Source of the DNA: Candidatus Thalassospirochaeta sargassi
GTDB lineage: Bacteria > Spirochaetota > Spirochaetia > UBA9216
Length of the DNA: 43,105 nt
Reading direction: 5' to 3'
NCBI GenBank assembly: GCA_028532855.1
Contig: JAQQAL010000009.1
Location: 1-43,105 of the forward strand
The notes under the pieces were generated by a model that worked only from the letters and a program-made list of their open reading frames with translations, was not told where the DNA came from and did no database searches. Shown one piece after another: positions 17,523 to 25,999 of this stretch (positions are counted from its first letter, which is position 1; the number at the start of each line of letters is the position of its first letter). Both the position numbers and the translations under genes were made by a program.

Positions 17523-18320
17523 ATGATTATACTACTGTCACCTACAAAACAAATGGATTTTGATTCACCCTTACCAGCTGCTTTCAAACAGCAGAATGAT
17601 ACAGGTGATTGGGGGCTTCCCCGCTTTTCTACGGAAGCTGCTGGAATAATGGAAGATCTGAGTTTGTTCAGTCGTAGTGAACTGGAAACCCTTATGCAGA
17701 TAAGTCCCGCAATATCAGCTGCTGTCATCCGGATGATCAGTGATTTCAGTAAAGACTCCTGCACTATCCGACCCGCAATAACAGCGTACAGCGGTACCGT
17801 TTTTAAGGCGATGAATGTTGCGACACTGGAAGATGAGCAGCTTCTGTTTGCTGAAAACCGGCTTAGAATTCTCTCGGGGCTCTATGGTGTACTGAAGCCC
17901 TTTGACGGGATTAAAGCTTACAGGCTTGAAATGAAAACACCTCTTTGTCTTAATAACGGAGAAAAACTTTCAACGTTCTGGAGACCCAGAATAACTGCAG
18001 CACTCGCTTCGGAGAAAGATTTATCAAATCCTGATGAGCCGATTTTGAATCTGGCGTCCGGTGAATATATGAAGGCTGTTGATATAAAAAAAATTCATAA
18101 CCCTGTGATTTCAATTCACTTCAGAGACATTATTCATGGTAAACTGAAAACTGTAGGTATGTATTCGAAGGTTGCGAGAGGGAAGGCTGTCAGATTAATT
18201 CTCGAACATAAAATCAACAGGCCTGAACAGTTTAAATCTATTCCTGTTGGAGGATACAACTACAATAGTGAACTAAGCACTGAGAGTGAATTGGTTTTTA
18301 TCAGGAGAGAAGATGGCTGA
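17523..18320 (+). CDS. yaaA: YaaA family protein (UPF0246, peroxide stress)
   Basis: This 265-residue protein has the YaaA/UPF0246 signatures: N-terminal MIILLSPTKQMDF, NRLRILSGLYGVLKPFDGIKAYRLEMKT in the middle, LNLASGEYMKAVD, and a C-terminal VARGKAVRLI segment. In Escherichia coli YaaA limits intracellular iron and DNA damage during hydrogen peroxide stress and binds DNA. The length matches the family. The start agrees with the family N-terminus, but no Shine-Dalgarno precedes it (the upstream stretch is pyrimidine-rich). Its stop overlaps the start of the next gene (ATGGCTGA), so an ArsC/Spx-like protein is made with it; a redox-stress link is plausible. Confidence 0.9.
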   Translation: MIILLSPTKQMDFDSPLPAAFKQQNDTGDWGLPRFSTEAAGIMEDLSLFSRSELETLMQISPAISAAVIRMISDFSKDSCTIRPAITAYSGTVFKAMNVATLEDEQLLFAENRLRILSGLYGVLKPFDGIKAYRLEMKTPLCLNNGEKLSTFWRPRITAALASEKDLSNPDEPILNLASGEYMKAVDIKKIHNPVISIHFRDIIHGKLKTVGMYSKVARGKAVRLILEHKINRPEQFKSIPVGGYNYNSELSTESELVFIRREDG

Positions 18321-18678
18321 AAGTATTATTTATCAGTATCCAAATTGTTCAAGCTGCAAAAAGGCATTGGACTGGATGGATGAGAAAAAAATAGAATATA
18401 AGTCAATTCATATTGTTGAAGCCCCCCCGAGCGCCCGGGATCTGAAAGAGCTGATTGAAAAGAGCGGGCTGCCTGTCAGGAAATTTTTTAATACATCCGG
18501 CAGGAGATACAGAGAACTCGGATTGAAAGATAAACTTGATTCAATGTCAATTGATGAAGCTGCAGAGCTTCTGGCTGGAGACGGAATGCTGATTAAGCGT
18601 CCGCTTCTGGTGAATGGAGATACTATCCTGCCCGGGTTTAAGGATAGTTTATGGGGCTCGAGTATAGTAACGGAGTGA
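18313..18678 (+). CDS. ArsC/Spx-family thioredoxin-fold protein
   Basis: This 121-residue protein begins MAESIIYQYPNCSSCKKALDW, where C12 and C15 form a CxxC motif as in Spx/YffB-type members. It continues with the ArsC-family segments PVRKFFNTSGRRYRELGL and LIKRPLLVNGD. True arsenate reductases keep the first cysteine plus a basic triad; the CxxC form is more typical of YffB/Spx-like thiol proteins, so arsenate reduction should not be assumed. The ATG at 18313 has AGGAGAG at a good distance and overlaps the yaaA stop by eight bases; a longer in-frame start at 18286 lies within yaaA and is not preferred. Confidence 0.85.
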   Translation: MAESIIYQYPNCSSCKKALDWMDEKKIEYKSIHIVEAPPSARDLKELIEKSGLPVRKFFNTSGRRYRELGLKDKLDSMSIDEAAELLAGDGMLIKRPLLVNGDTILPGFKDSLWGSSIVTE

Positions 18679-18704
18679 GTGAAGAATATTCCGACGCCTG
18701 ATGA

Positions 18705-20033
18705 CTATTTGTAAATAAAGCCCTTTTCCTGTTTTAGATAGCGTCTATACTCGTTGCGGCTTCGGACCATCGCAGCCTTCTCTGCATGGGTTAGTTTGAA
18801 TTTATCAGGGGCTTCAAGAGCTTCATACAGAGGGAGAATCCTGTGATCGATATTTCCGTTTCTCTTGCGTCTGCTGAAAAACATCGGTCTCATCTGTGCG
18901 CCTGATATTTCCGCTTGTCCGGTGTCTGCATTCTTCTTAACTGCAACCTTTACCTGCAGGGAAAGGTTCTGCATTGGAAACGGGAGGGTGCTGCTCGTAA
19001 GATTACCTAATGAATAAAAACACAGACATCTGCGGCCGTCCCTTCTTTTGTACCACTGGGCAGGGTTCAGCATGTGCGGGTGGTGTCCTATTATTAAATC
19101 TATACCGGCTTCCATCAGATCCTGGCCACGTTCCATTATTCTTTTTGGAGGATAATATTCAAACTCAACGCCCCAGTGAAGTTGTGCTACAATCAGCTCG
19201 GCTCCCTGCTTCTTCGCTTCTTCAATCTGACGATGAATGATTGAAGGATCATAGTCATCCTCATTTATTGCATTAAATCGTACAAGATTCAGGCCGTAAT
19301 CCTTGTCTTCTTCAAGATTAATCCCGTTGGTGGAAAATGTGTATGCGAGGACTGCTGTTTTTATTCCGCCTATTTCGATAACGGGAAATTCCGGGTTTTT
19401 CATGCCTCCGTAATATGAACCCGTATGGTAAATGTTCCTTTCATTAAGATATTCTATCGAACTCTGTACTCCGTCAGAAAGGGTGTCGTTTATATGGTTG
19501 TTGGCAGTAGACAGAAAGTCAAAGAATTTGTCTCCGGGTCTGAGCAGTTGGTCGGCAATTACTGATCTTATGGAAAAGCGAATAGTCTTCTCAATAACCT
19601 CGTTATCGTTTACGGCAAACTCCATATTACCCATTACAAAATCTGAATCAAAAAGATCTTCTTCAACCGAGTCCCATAATGAAGGGCTTACCCCATTGGT
19701 GAAATCTTTGCGGAACATGATATCTCCAACCGCAGAAATAACAATGCTGTCATCCGATTGTTGCCTGCAGAAGGTTGCATTTTCTTCTGTCTTTGGTGCT
19801 GAATCTACAGCCTCTGTCATGAAGAATCTATGGTTATACCTGCTGTTTCTGCTGCTTCGTTTTGTGGGTACCAGATATTTTGCGCCGTAGTAGTTGTAAA
19901 AAAAGAAAAACCATTCCTTGTTTGAAAGATCGCTTTCTGTCAGGCGGGGGCGTTTGAACGGGTTCAGGGAGTAGAGAACAAGCAGTACAAGATAAAGAAC
20001 GATAATTGAGAGAAGAATTACTATAATAATCAT
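18705..20033 (-). CDS. CapA-family (PGA_cap) metallophosphatase-like protein
   Basis: This 442-residue protein has one N-terminal membrane helix (about residues 2-22) and then an extracytoplasmic CapA-type domain. Metal-site motifs of the calcineurin-like fold are GDIMF (about 103), GNMEFAVND, STANNHINDTLSDG, AQLHWGVEFEYYP and GHHPHM, in the expected order, followed by FYSLGNLTSS. CapA proteins are involved in poly-gamma-glutamate capsule synthesis or polymer release, but most homologues outside capsule loci are uncharacterised, and no capBC genes are here. The ATG overlaps the stop of the MMPL exporter gene (ATGA), so it is the last gene of a HAD-MMPL-CapA operon. A role in envelope or surface polymer handling is inferred. 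Confidence 0.85.
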   Translation of the reverse strand: MIIIVILLSIIVLYLVLLVLYSLNPFKRPRLTESDLSNKEWFFFFYNYYGAKYLVPTKRSSRNSRYNHRFFMTEAVDSAPKTEENATFCRQQSDDSIVISAVGDIMFRKDFTNGVSPSLWDSVEEDLFDSDFVMGNMEFAVNDNEVIEKTIRFSIRSVIADQLLRPGDKFFDFLSTANNHINDTLSDGVQSSIEYLNERNIYHTGSYYGGMKNPEFPVIEIGGIKTAVLAYTFSTNGINLEEDKDYGLNLVRFNAINEDDYDPSIIHRQIEEAKKQGAELIVAQLHWGVEFEYYPPKRIMERGQDLMEAGIDLIIGHHPHMLNPAQWYKRRDGRRCLCFYSLGNLTSSTLPFPMQNLSLQVKVAVKKNADTGQAEISGAQMRPMFFSRRKRNGNIDHRILPLYEALEAPDKFKLTHAEKAAMVRSRNEYRRYLKQEKGFIYK

Positions 20034-22396
20034 TCCGATATTTCCTTGAAGGGTTTAGTCCATTTTATAAGTACAGGGGTAATTATCAAGTCGGCTGCAA
20101 GTGCTGCAATTATACCTACCATTGTTAATAATCCCATATTGACCATTGATTGAACCCTGGAAAATGAGAATATAAAGAAGGTGATGCATAGAATAATGGT
20201 TGTTTGAATTACAGATTTACCAACAGCCCTGAAGGTCTCAGGCAGGGCAATGTCATATGAGCCAGTCCGGTTGTAGACTGTTTCAATATGGGTTATAAGA
20301 TGAATTGTATTATCTACCGAGAGGCCAAGCAGCATCGGAGCTACGGTCATTGTAACGAATTCGAGCGGAACGTTTAAATAGCCCATAAGCCCACCCGCGG
20401 CAATTACCGGGGCAATATTGGGAATTATTCCAATCAAACCGAGTTTAAAGCTCCTGAATGCCAGCATCAGTATTACTATTATTGCTATCAAAGCAGCACC
20501 GACCGACTGGACCAGCCCCTTGGTTACGTATTGATTCATCGTTGCCATTTGAACCACACCGCCTGTGACGAGGACCTTTATTCCGGGATATTCATCTTCT
20601 GAAAAGATTCTGCCAATCTCATTTTCAACCTTTACAATATGATCCGCCAGTTCGGAGGATGACATTTCAATAACCTTTACATTCAGTCGAAGGCTGGTAT
20701 GATCTTCACTCAGCCATGAATCGAGATCATTACCTTCTATTCTTGAATAGAAATTCACAAGTCCTCTGATTCCGGCGTCACTCTGAGGTAGCCTGTATTG
20801 GCCTTCGGCATCCATAAATCGGATAAGATTGAATTCTTTCAGACTTTCATTAATTCCCCTGGTGTCTTTTATCAGCGTATATTCTTTTATAAAATCCGAG
20901 AGTTCATCGAGTTTGCCGAGGGTTTCCGATGTTAAAACCTGGTTTTTGTCTTCAAACACCAAAGCAATGTCATATGACATAATTACGCCGATTTCTGTTC
21001 GGCTTATATAAATCTGGTCTCTTGAATGCGGAAGCTTGGTTCCCATCATCTTGTTCGTATTCAAATTTACATCAAGTCTGAGCATTCCAAGCGATAGAAT
21101 AATCAGGATAACAGCCGAAAGCGGCACAAATATTTTACCGTTTCTAACGAAAAAATTACCTATCTTTTCAAATGCGGCGTCATTATCCCTGTTCCTTTTT
21201 TCATCTCTGGCTGTATATTCCTTCGGCCCGAAGGACAGCAGGGCGCAGTAGAATATCATGATATATATGTAGACGCAGAAAATGCTGATTGATGACACTA
21301 TCCCAACCCAGCGGATAGGGAATATAGGTACGAAAACGAATGATATCAGCGCAATAATTGTAGTAAATGCTGTAAATAGAATCGGCCATCCGGTTTCTCG
21401 AAAAGCCATAATTACAGCTTCTTTACGGTTTTCTGTTTTTTTTAAGTGTCGTTTGAAGAAATTTGTAACATGAACAGTATAACCGACAGTAATTGCAATG
21501 GTTAACAGCATAGGTACAAGCATAAAGGTTGTATCTGCCGTTATTCCAAGACCGCCGAGCGCGCCGAAGACGGTTAAAATTGAACCGGCCATAATAATCA
21601 TCGAGCCGGCAACACCCATAGGTGTACGAATAAGAAATATAATACAAATCAGGGCCGCTATGCCTGCTATCAGAATGACTCGGGTAAGGTCTTCCATCAT
21701 CTCTTTCGCTTTACGAAAAGCGAGAACTGGAACACCGGTAGGGGTAATATCAATATTGTCGTTCTGGAATTCTTCAATAATTTCCATCATTTTATGCCCT
21801 GTATACATAGGCGGTTCTTCATTGCTCTCCCATACCTGCGGATATTCCTGAAGATTGACCAGTATCCAAGCCTGTTTGTAATCTTTAGAGTAAAGGACTG
21901 ACCTCATACTGCGACGTTTATCAAATCGGCTGCGGAGATCTTCAAGTGCAGCTTCATCATCAGTCAGGATATCATTTTCAAAATGAAATGAGGCGCCGCC
22001 TAAAAGAGCAGGTACTGTAGTCGGGATTGAAGTAATTGAACTTACATAAGGAACCCTTTCAATTATCTCGTTATTCAGATCATGCATTGTCTGAATTACC
22101 TCAGGGGCAAATACATCATCCGCTTCAACCAGAATTCCAATAAAGTCATTGTTTTGGAAAATTGATTCGAACTGATCCCGTTTTGCCACCAGAGGGTCGT
22201 CCTGCAGGAAAAAACTGTCGATTGAAGTCGTTGTACGCAGCTGCATGATTCCAAATATTGAAAAAGCCATCAATGCGGCGAACAGGATCACTACAACTAC
22301 CCTGATTCTGATAACGAATGCAGCTAATGCAGCAAACCAGTTCTGCAATGCTTCAGATGATTTCGGCTTTTCGGGTTTATTTTTAATTTCAGACAT
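20030..22396 (-). CDS. MMPL/HAE3-family RND-type membrane transporter
   Basis: This 788-residue protein has the two-fold RND architecture: one helix, a large extracytoplasmic domain (about residues 55-230), five helices, then the same again (helix near 430, domain to about 620, five helices). Characteristic segments are TSIDSFFLQDDPLV after the first helix, MLLTIAITVGYTVHVTNFF in the first transmembrane block and PMLLGLSVDNTIHLITH in the second. The HAE3/MMPL group exports lipids, hopanoids or other hydrophobic compounds using the proton gradient; no adaptor gene accompanies it. AGGAG precedes the ATG, which overlaps the HAD gene stop by one base (TAATG). It lies between a HAD hydrolase and a CapA-like protein. 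Confidence 0.88.
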   Translation of the reverse strand: MSEIKNKPEKPKSSEALQNWFAALAAFVIRIRVVVVILFAALMAFSIFGIMQLRTTTSIDSFFLQDDPLVAKRDQFESIFQNNDFIGILVEADDVFAPEVIQTMHDLNNEIIERVPYVSSITSIPTTVPALLGGASFHFENDILTDDEAALEDLRSRFDKRRSMRSVLYSKDYKQAWILVNLQEYPQVWESNEEPPMYTGHKMMEIIEEFQNDNIDITPTGVPVLAFRKAKEMMEDLTRVILIAGIAALICIIFLIRTPMGVAGSMIIMAGSILTVFGALGGLGITADTTFMLVPMLLTIAITVGYTVHVTNFFKRHLKKTENRKEAVIMAFRETGWPILFTAFTTIIALISFVFVPIFPIRWVGIVSSISIFCVYIYIMIFYCALLSFGPKEYTARDEKRNRDNDAAFEKIGNFFVRNGKIFVPLSAVILIILSLGMLRLDVNLNTNKMMGTKLPHSRDQIYISRTEIGVIMSYDIALVFEDKNQVLTSETLGKLDELSDFIKEYTLIKDTRGINESLKEFNLIRFMDAEGQYRLPQSDAGIRGLVNFYSRIEGNDLDSWLSEDHTSLRLNVKVIEMSSSELADHIVKVENEIGRIFSEDEYPGIKVLVTGGVVQMATMNQYVTKGLVQSVGAALIAIIVILMLAFRSFKLGLIGIIPNIAPVIAAGGLMGYLNVPLEFVTMTVAPMLLGLSVDNTIHLITHIETVYNRTGSYDIALPETFRAVGKSVIQTTIILCITFFIFSFSRVQSMVNMGLLTMVGIIAALAADLIITPVLIKWTKPFKEISE

Positions 22397-23025
22397 TAAA
22401 TATCTCCTGAGAATTTCATCGGGAAAAGAGGCCAGCTTTTCTCATTGATGAGGAAAAAATCCATTCCTGCTTCTTCAGCTCCTTTACCGTCTTTTTCTAT
22501 TTTATCTCCAGCAACAAGTATTTTTGAAGGTTCAATACCCATGCACTCTGCTGTGTACCTGAATACATTGACAGAAGGTTTCAGCCCTCCAGCGTCGCCG
22601 CTGTAAATTCTGCAGACGAAAAGTTCAGGATCAATCCCCAAAGCTCTTAGCCTGTCGTCTACCCGGTCGTAGTCGGACAGCACCGCGCAGGGGACGTTCA
22701 AGTTCCTTATCATCGCTTCAAGGCCCGGACGGGGGCAATAATCTCTGTGAAGCAGATCGGTAAAGTTTTTGTAGAATCCTTTTTCCCATTGCTCGATTTC
22801 AGAAACAGACATTTTGAGATTAGCTGCCGTCATCCCGTAGTATTCTTTGAAAAATGCCTCTCTGCTGTCAAAAGAGCTGCCGCTGAGATTTTTAAGTGTT
22901 TTCCTGGATGCATGAAGAATCCGGAGTTTGAAAAACTGACGAATGGCCATCCTGATGTTCAGATTCTTCATGGAATACAGGGTGCCGTCTAGGTCAAAGA
23001 TTACCCCGGAATAACAACTCGACAA
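22396..23025 (-). CDS. HAD-superfamily hydrolase (phosphatase-like)
   Basis: This 209-residue protein has HAD motif I FDLDGTL (D11, D13), a C1-type helical cap (about 20-85), motif II VLSDYD, motif III lysine in GGLKPSVNVF, and motif IV AGDKIEKDGKGAEEAGM. All catalytic positions are present, so it should be an active small-molecule phosphatase or phosphotransferase. The start is a TTG with AGGAG about ten bases upstream; no ATG is nearby. It is the first gene of the minus-strand operon leading to the MMPL exporter and CapA-like protein. Substrate unknown; a phosphorylated precursor of the exported material is one possibility. Confidence 0.85.
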   Translation of the reverse strand: MSSCYSGVIFDLDGTLYSMKNLNIRMAIRQFFKLRILHASRKTLKNLSGSSFDSREAFFKEYYGMTAANLKMSVSEIEQWEKGFYKNFTDLLHRDYCPRPGLEAMIRNLNVPCAVLSDYDRVDDRLRALGIDPELFVCRIYSGDAGGLKPSVNVFRYTAECMGIEPSKILVAGDKIEKDGKGAEEAGMDFFLINEKSWPLFPMKFSGDI

Positions 23026-23353
23026 AATGGATGGATCTCCTATTGTTCCGATGAAACATTAATTTTAGATAGATAGTAATTCATTTTTTTATCTAAAACA
23101 AGTATGGGCTTTTTTCTGAAATCACTTGTATTTGAATTGATTATACAGTGTTTTCTTGGAAGGTCTAAACATGCGAAACAGAGATTCAGATCTATTCCAC
23201 CGCTTATCAGCGGGTTGTCCCGATATAGTATGAATGATATTCTTGGTTTTGTGGTTTTTTATACAAAAAGGCTCTCGGTTGAGTATAAGAACGATAAGGA
23301 TCGGTAACCATCACTGGAAAAGACAACAAAATAAATTCTGGGGCTGACGCGGC
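23026..23353. other. Divergent intergenic region, 328 bases, no supported gene
   Basis: This region separates the HAD operon (minus) from the phosphatase/kinase pair (plus). It holds the inverted repeat at 23063-23098. It also has a short plus-strand frame at 23171 (GGAAGG seven bases before an ATG, 20 codons), followed in another frame by a 25-codon frame at about 23231. A 67-codon frame (23104-23307) lacks a ribosome site. A small hairpin CCGC-TTATCA-GCGG lies near 23200. No tRNA or known riboswitch was recognised. It may be regulatory or a decayed short gene. Confidence 0.5.
23063..23098. repeat. Inverted repeat in the HAD operon promoter region
   Basis: TTTTAGATA (23063-23071) and TATCTAAAA (23090-23098) are perfect 9-base inverted arms. 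They lie 38-73 bases upstream of the HAD gene start and overlap a plausible minus-strand promoter (TTGTTT, 17 bases, TACTAT). An operator is a possible reading, but AT-rich symmetry can arise by chance. Confidence 0.4.
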
Positions 23354-23848
23354 ATGAACACTGACAGAACATCAATTAATATTATATTTGTGTGTACCGG
23401 CAATATCTGCCGCAGCCCCTCCGCTGAAGGTATATTCAAATCGATAGTTGCTGAAAACGGGCTTGAAGACCGCTTCAATATAGACTCTGCAGGAACTGAC
23501 TCCTACCACAACGGCGAGGCGGCTGACAGCAGAATGCGGAAGCATGCCGGAAAGAGGGGCTACAGTCTGACTTCGAGATCGAGAAAGCTTAACCATGATG
23601 ATCTTGAAAAATTCGATTACATAATTGCCATGGACTACGGTAACTATCAGCAGATATCGCGCTATGATCGTAAAGGGCTGGCTGATGGCAAGCTTTGCAT
23701 GATGAACGATTTTTCTGCTGTGTTTGAAGGGCTTGATGTTCCTGATCCATGGTACGGCGGCCCCGATGGTTTTGAAACTGTTCTCGATATGCTTGAAGAC
23801 GGATGCCGTGGGTTGTTGGAGTATTTAAAAAAAGAATATGAACTTTAG
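23354..23848 (+). CDS. Low-molecular-weight protein-tyrosine-phosphatase family protein
   Basis: This 164-residue protein has the LMW-PTP P-loop CTGNICRS (CX5R, C14 to R20), directly after the first beta strand IIFVC. The general-acid aspartate is in the DVPDPWYGG segment near residue 130. The full family length and both catalytic motifs are present, so it should be an active phosphatase. It overlaps a fructosamine-kinase-family gene by 11 bases. In several bacteria such pairs act in protein deglycation, the LMW-PTP homologue removing phosphate from protein-bound ribulosamine 5-phosphate. The alternative is a tyrosine phosphatase of an exopolysaccharide system, but no tyrosine kinase gene is here. 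Shine-Dalgarno weak. Confidence 0.9.
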   Translation: MNTDRTSINIIFVCTGNICRSPSAEGIFKSIVAENGLEDRFNIDSAGTDSYHNGEAADSRMRKHAGKRGYSLTSRSRKLNHDDLEKFDYIIAMDYGNYQQISRYDRKGLADGKLCMMNDFSAVFEGLDVPDPWYGGPDGFETVLDMLEDGCRGLLEYLKKEYEL

Positions 23849-24653
23849 CAGCGTAATTAATGAGGAAATTCTTCGAGTAAGACCGTTGCTTGGCGGTGAT
23901 ATCGGTCAAAGCTTTCATGTCACAACGATCAGATCGGAATATTTTGTTAAATATTACAGGACTCCCGGTATGGCAGGGGCTGAGGCAGCAGGGCTTGCTG
24001 CAATGTCCCAATCTACAACTGTTTCGCTGCCTGAGCTTGTAGATTCCGATGATCATTTTCTCGTACTGAGGTTTATTAATTCAGCAGCAAGACGGCATGA
24101 TTTTCAATCCGTTCTGGGCAGGCAGCTTGCAGCAATGCATAAGAAAACTGAATCTGAAGGTTTTGGTTTTGAGACTGACAATTTCATCGGCAGAACACGA
24201 CAGAAAAACAGCTTTAAGTCTGATTGGTCAAGCTTTTTAACAGAGAACCGGCTTGGATATCAGATTGAGCTTGCCGGTGATAAGATGCTGGCTGAGGCCT
24301 GGAACAGGCTGCGAAGCAGGCTTCCTGAGCTGCTTGCTGGTACCGAAGAGCCACCCTGTCTTATTCATGGTGATCTCTGGGCCGGGAATGTGATAAGCGG
24401 ATCCGCAGGGGAGCCTGTGCTGATAGATCCGGCGGCCTATTACGGCCACCGGGAAATGGAACTTGGAATGACAATGCTTTTCGGCGGGTTTAATGAAGAT
24501 TTCTACGCATCCTATGATGAGGAATATCCCCTTCTGCCCGGATGGCGCGGCCGAATGAATCTATACATCCTTTACCACGTGTTGAATCATTACAATATGT
24601 TCGGCGGCGGCTACCGTTCTCAGGCCCTCAGTCTGATGCGCGGCTACTGCTGA
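23838..24653 (+). CDS. Fructosamine/ribulosamine-3-kinase family protein
   Basis: This 271-residue kinase-fold protein has the fructosamine-kinase active-site sequence CLIHGDLWAGNVI, where D is the catalytic base, and the metal-binding VLIDPAAYYGHREMELGMT segment. The N-terminal LLGGDIGQSFHV replaces the glycine-rich loop, and FVKYY carries the ATP-site lysine. The family phosphorylates ketoamines on glycated proteins at O3, which destabilises and removes the sugar. It overlaps the phosphatase gene by 11 bases (translational coupling). Its 3' end overlaps the convergent VWA-FHA gene by ten bases. Aminoglycoside kinases share the fold, but the HGDLWAGN form favours a fructosamine kinase. Confidence 0.9.
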   Translation: MNFSSVINEEILRVRPLLGGDIGQSFHVTTIRSEYFVKYYRTPGMAGAEAAGLAAMSQSTTVSLPELVDSDDHFLVLRFINSAARRHDFQSVLGRQLAAMHKKTESEGFGFETDNFIGRTRQKNSFKSDWSSFLTENRLGYQIELAGDKMLAEAWNRLRSRLPELLAGTEEPPCLIHGDLWAGNVISGSAGEPVLIDPAAYYGHREMELGMTMLFGGFNEDFYASYDEEYPLLPGWRGRMNLYILYHVLNHYNMFGGGYRSQALSLMRGYC

Positions 24654-25987
24654 ACTATGGTGCTGTCTGGTTCATCAAATATTATCGTGCTGCCCTCAAT
24701 TCGAATAACATCGCCCGGGCTCAGCGTTTTCGTTTTTACTTTTCGGTTGTTAACCCGCACCGGCCGCTTGCTGACAATGGTATAGGCGCCGGTTTTATCA
24801 TCCTTAACAATTGTTGCATGCTCAGGGTCCGCCCCGCTGCCTCCCGCCAGGGTGAAGTCTGCGTCCCGGCTGGCTCCGATAATTGTTGAACCCTCACTGA
24901 GGATTGTTTTTTGATTTGAGTCCAGGCCCTGAATCTGAGGATTCTTCGAAGGCCGGTCGAAGGGGATGATGAAAAGGGCCGCTATGCCGGCAGCAGCAGC
25001 TGCAAGCAGGATCAGCAGTACGGGCATACTGGATTCTGAGCTTCCACCGAAAAGCAGAGGGACCATAAGCATCCGACTGTCGCTATGAGTCTGCCAGGCA
25101 AGTGTAATTTCACCGATGCTGCCGTCGAGCGGAGGGGCTTCAACTGTAATTTTGTACTCGTTAAGAATTTTTTCACGTATTGCCGAATAGACTCCGCTGA
25201 TTTCCTCGGTCGAGCGTACATCATAGAACCTTCCACCGCTCTCGGCGCAGATCATGCCGAGGGCTGCATCCCTGTTATCGGATATGCTTATTCCGTCGAG
25301 GGTGACCCCGTTTTCATGATATGCCGTAATGATTTCATCCGGTTCGGCAACCTTATTTTTCCAGAACGGATGACTGCTGCCGCTGTGCTCTGAAACGGAA
25401 TAGTTTTCACCGTCGGATAATACAATTACAGCCCGTCGTCCTGCCTTTCCGGGGAAGGCGGATGCTGTACTGATTAGTGAATTATAGAGTTCGGTGTATG
25501 AACCGGCTGTATCCGGCTGGGAAATCGTTGAAAGACTTCGCCTGATTCCGGGTATGTCGGTTCCGAGTTCGGCGGCTTCCTTTAAATCTGTGTTGAATGT
25601 GTATACAGCAGCGTTGTCTCCGGATTCCTCTATTTCATCAAGAAATGCTTCGAGTGCAGTTCTTGCCTGTTCCATTCTCTGCTCGCCCTGAAAGCTTTCT
25701 TCGTACATTGAACCGGAATTATCCACAAGCAGGATGAAGTCGATAGCCGCTTTTTCATTCGGTCTGGTTTCGAAGGATGTAATCTTCATCACGCCGGCTT
25801 TTTTCTCGATAACGCTGAAGTCTTCCGCCTTAAGGCTTGATGAATCAGCACCCGGCAAAGAGAAGTAAATGTCTATTTCACCCTTGAACATCAGGGCGTT
25901 GGAGTCAATCTGTGAGATTCTCAGGTCCTGCGACCATAGCAGGACTGTTGAAAGCAGCAGTGCTGTTATCAGTATAGGTTTCTTCAT
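24644..25987 (-). CDS. VWA domain membrane protein with C-terminal FHA-like domain
   Basis: This 447-residue protein has an N-terminal signal peptide (to about residue 19). An extracytoplasmic von Willebrand A domain (about 80-275) carries the metal-binding MIDAS start DNSGSM (89-94) and a later VLSDGEN. A membrane helix follows at about 322-342, with a cytoplasmic FHA-like domain at about 360-440. The FHA has IIGASRDADFTL, the EHATIV strand and VRVNNRKV, but the classical GR and SxxH residues are altered (GAS, DPEH), so phosphothreonine binding is uncertain. It is the last gene of the operon with the Ser/Thr kinase, 12 bases after the FHA membrane gene. It could transmit cytoplasmic phosphorylation to an external adhesive or complex-forming domain. 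Confidence 0.85.
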   Translation of the reverse strand: MKKPILITALLLSTVLLWSQDLRISQIDSNALMFKGEIDIYFSLPGADSSSLKAEDFSVIEKKAGVMKITSFETRPNEKAAIDFILLVDNSGSMYEESFQGEQRMEQARTALEAFLDEIEESGDNAAVYTFNTDLKEAAELGTDIPGIRRSLSTISQPDTAGSYTELYNSLISTASAFPGKAGRRAVIVLSDGENYSVSEHSGSSHPFWKNKVAEPDEIITAYHENGVTLDGISISDNRDAALGMICAESGGRFYDVRSTEEISGVYSAIREKILNEYKITVEAPPLDGSIGEITLAWQTHSDSRMLMVPLLFGGSSESSMPVLLILLAAAAAGIAALFIIPFDRPSKNPQIQGLDSNQKTILSEGSTIIGASRDADFTLAGGSGADPEHATIVKDDKTGAYTIVSKRPVRVNNRKVKTKTLSPGDVIRIEGSTIIFDEPDSTIVQQ

Positions 25988-25999
25988 AATTATAATCCT

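Noticed and set aside
18313-18678. Arsenate resistance gene
   Set aside because: The protein has a CxxC Spx/YffB-like site and no ars genes nearby; the family name does not establish arsenate reduction.
18705-20033. Capsule (poly-gamma-glutamate) biosynthesis locus
   Set aside because: Only a CapA-like protein is present; no CapB/CapC ligase genes flank it, so capsule synthesis cannot be claimed.
23104-23307. 67-codon plus-strand frame in the 328-base intergenic region
   Set aside because: No ribosome site precedes its ATG, the product shows no recognisable motif and the region looks non-coding or relic-like.
23685-23705. Second sigma-54-like element (TGGCAAGCTTTGCA)
   Set aside because: Only eight bases separate GG and GC instead of ten, and it lies inside the phosphatase coding sequence.
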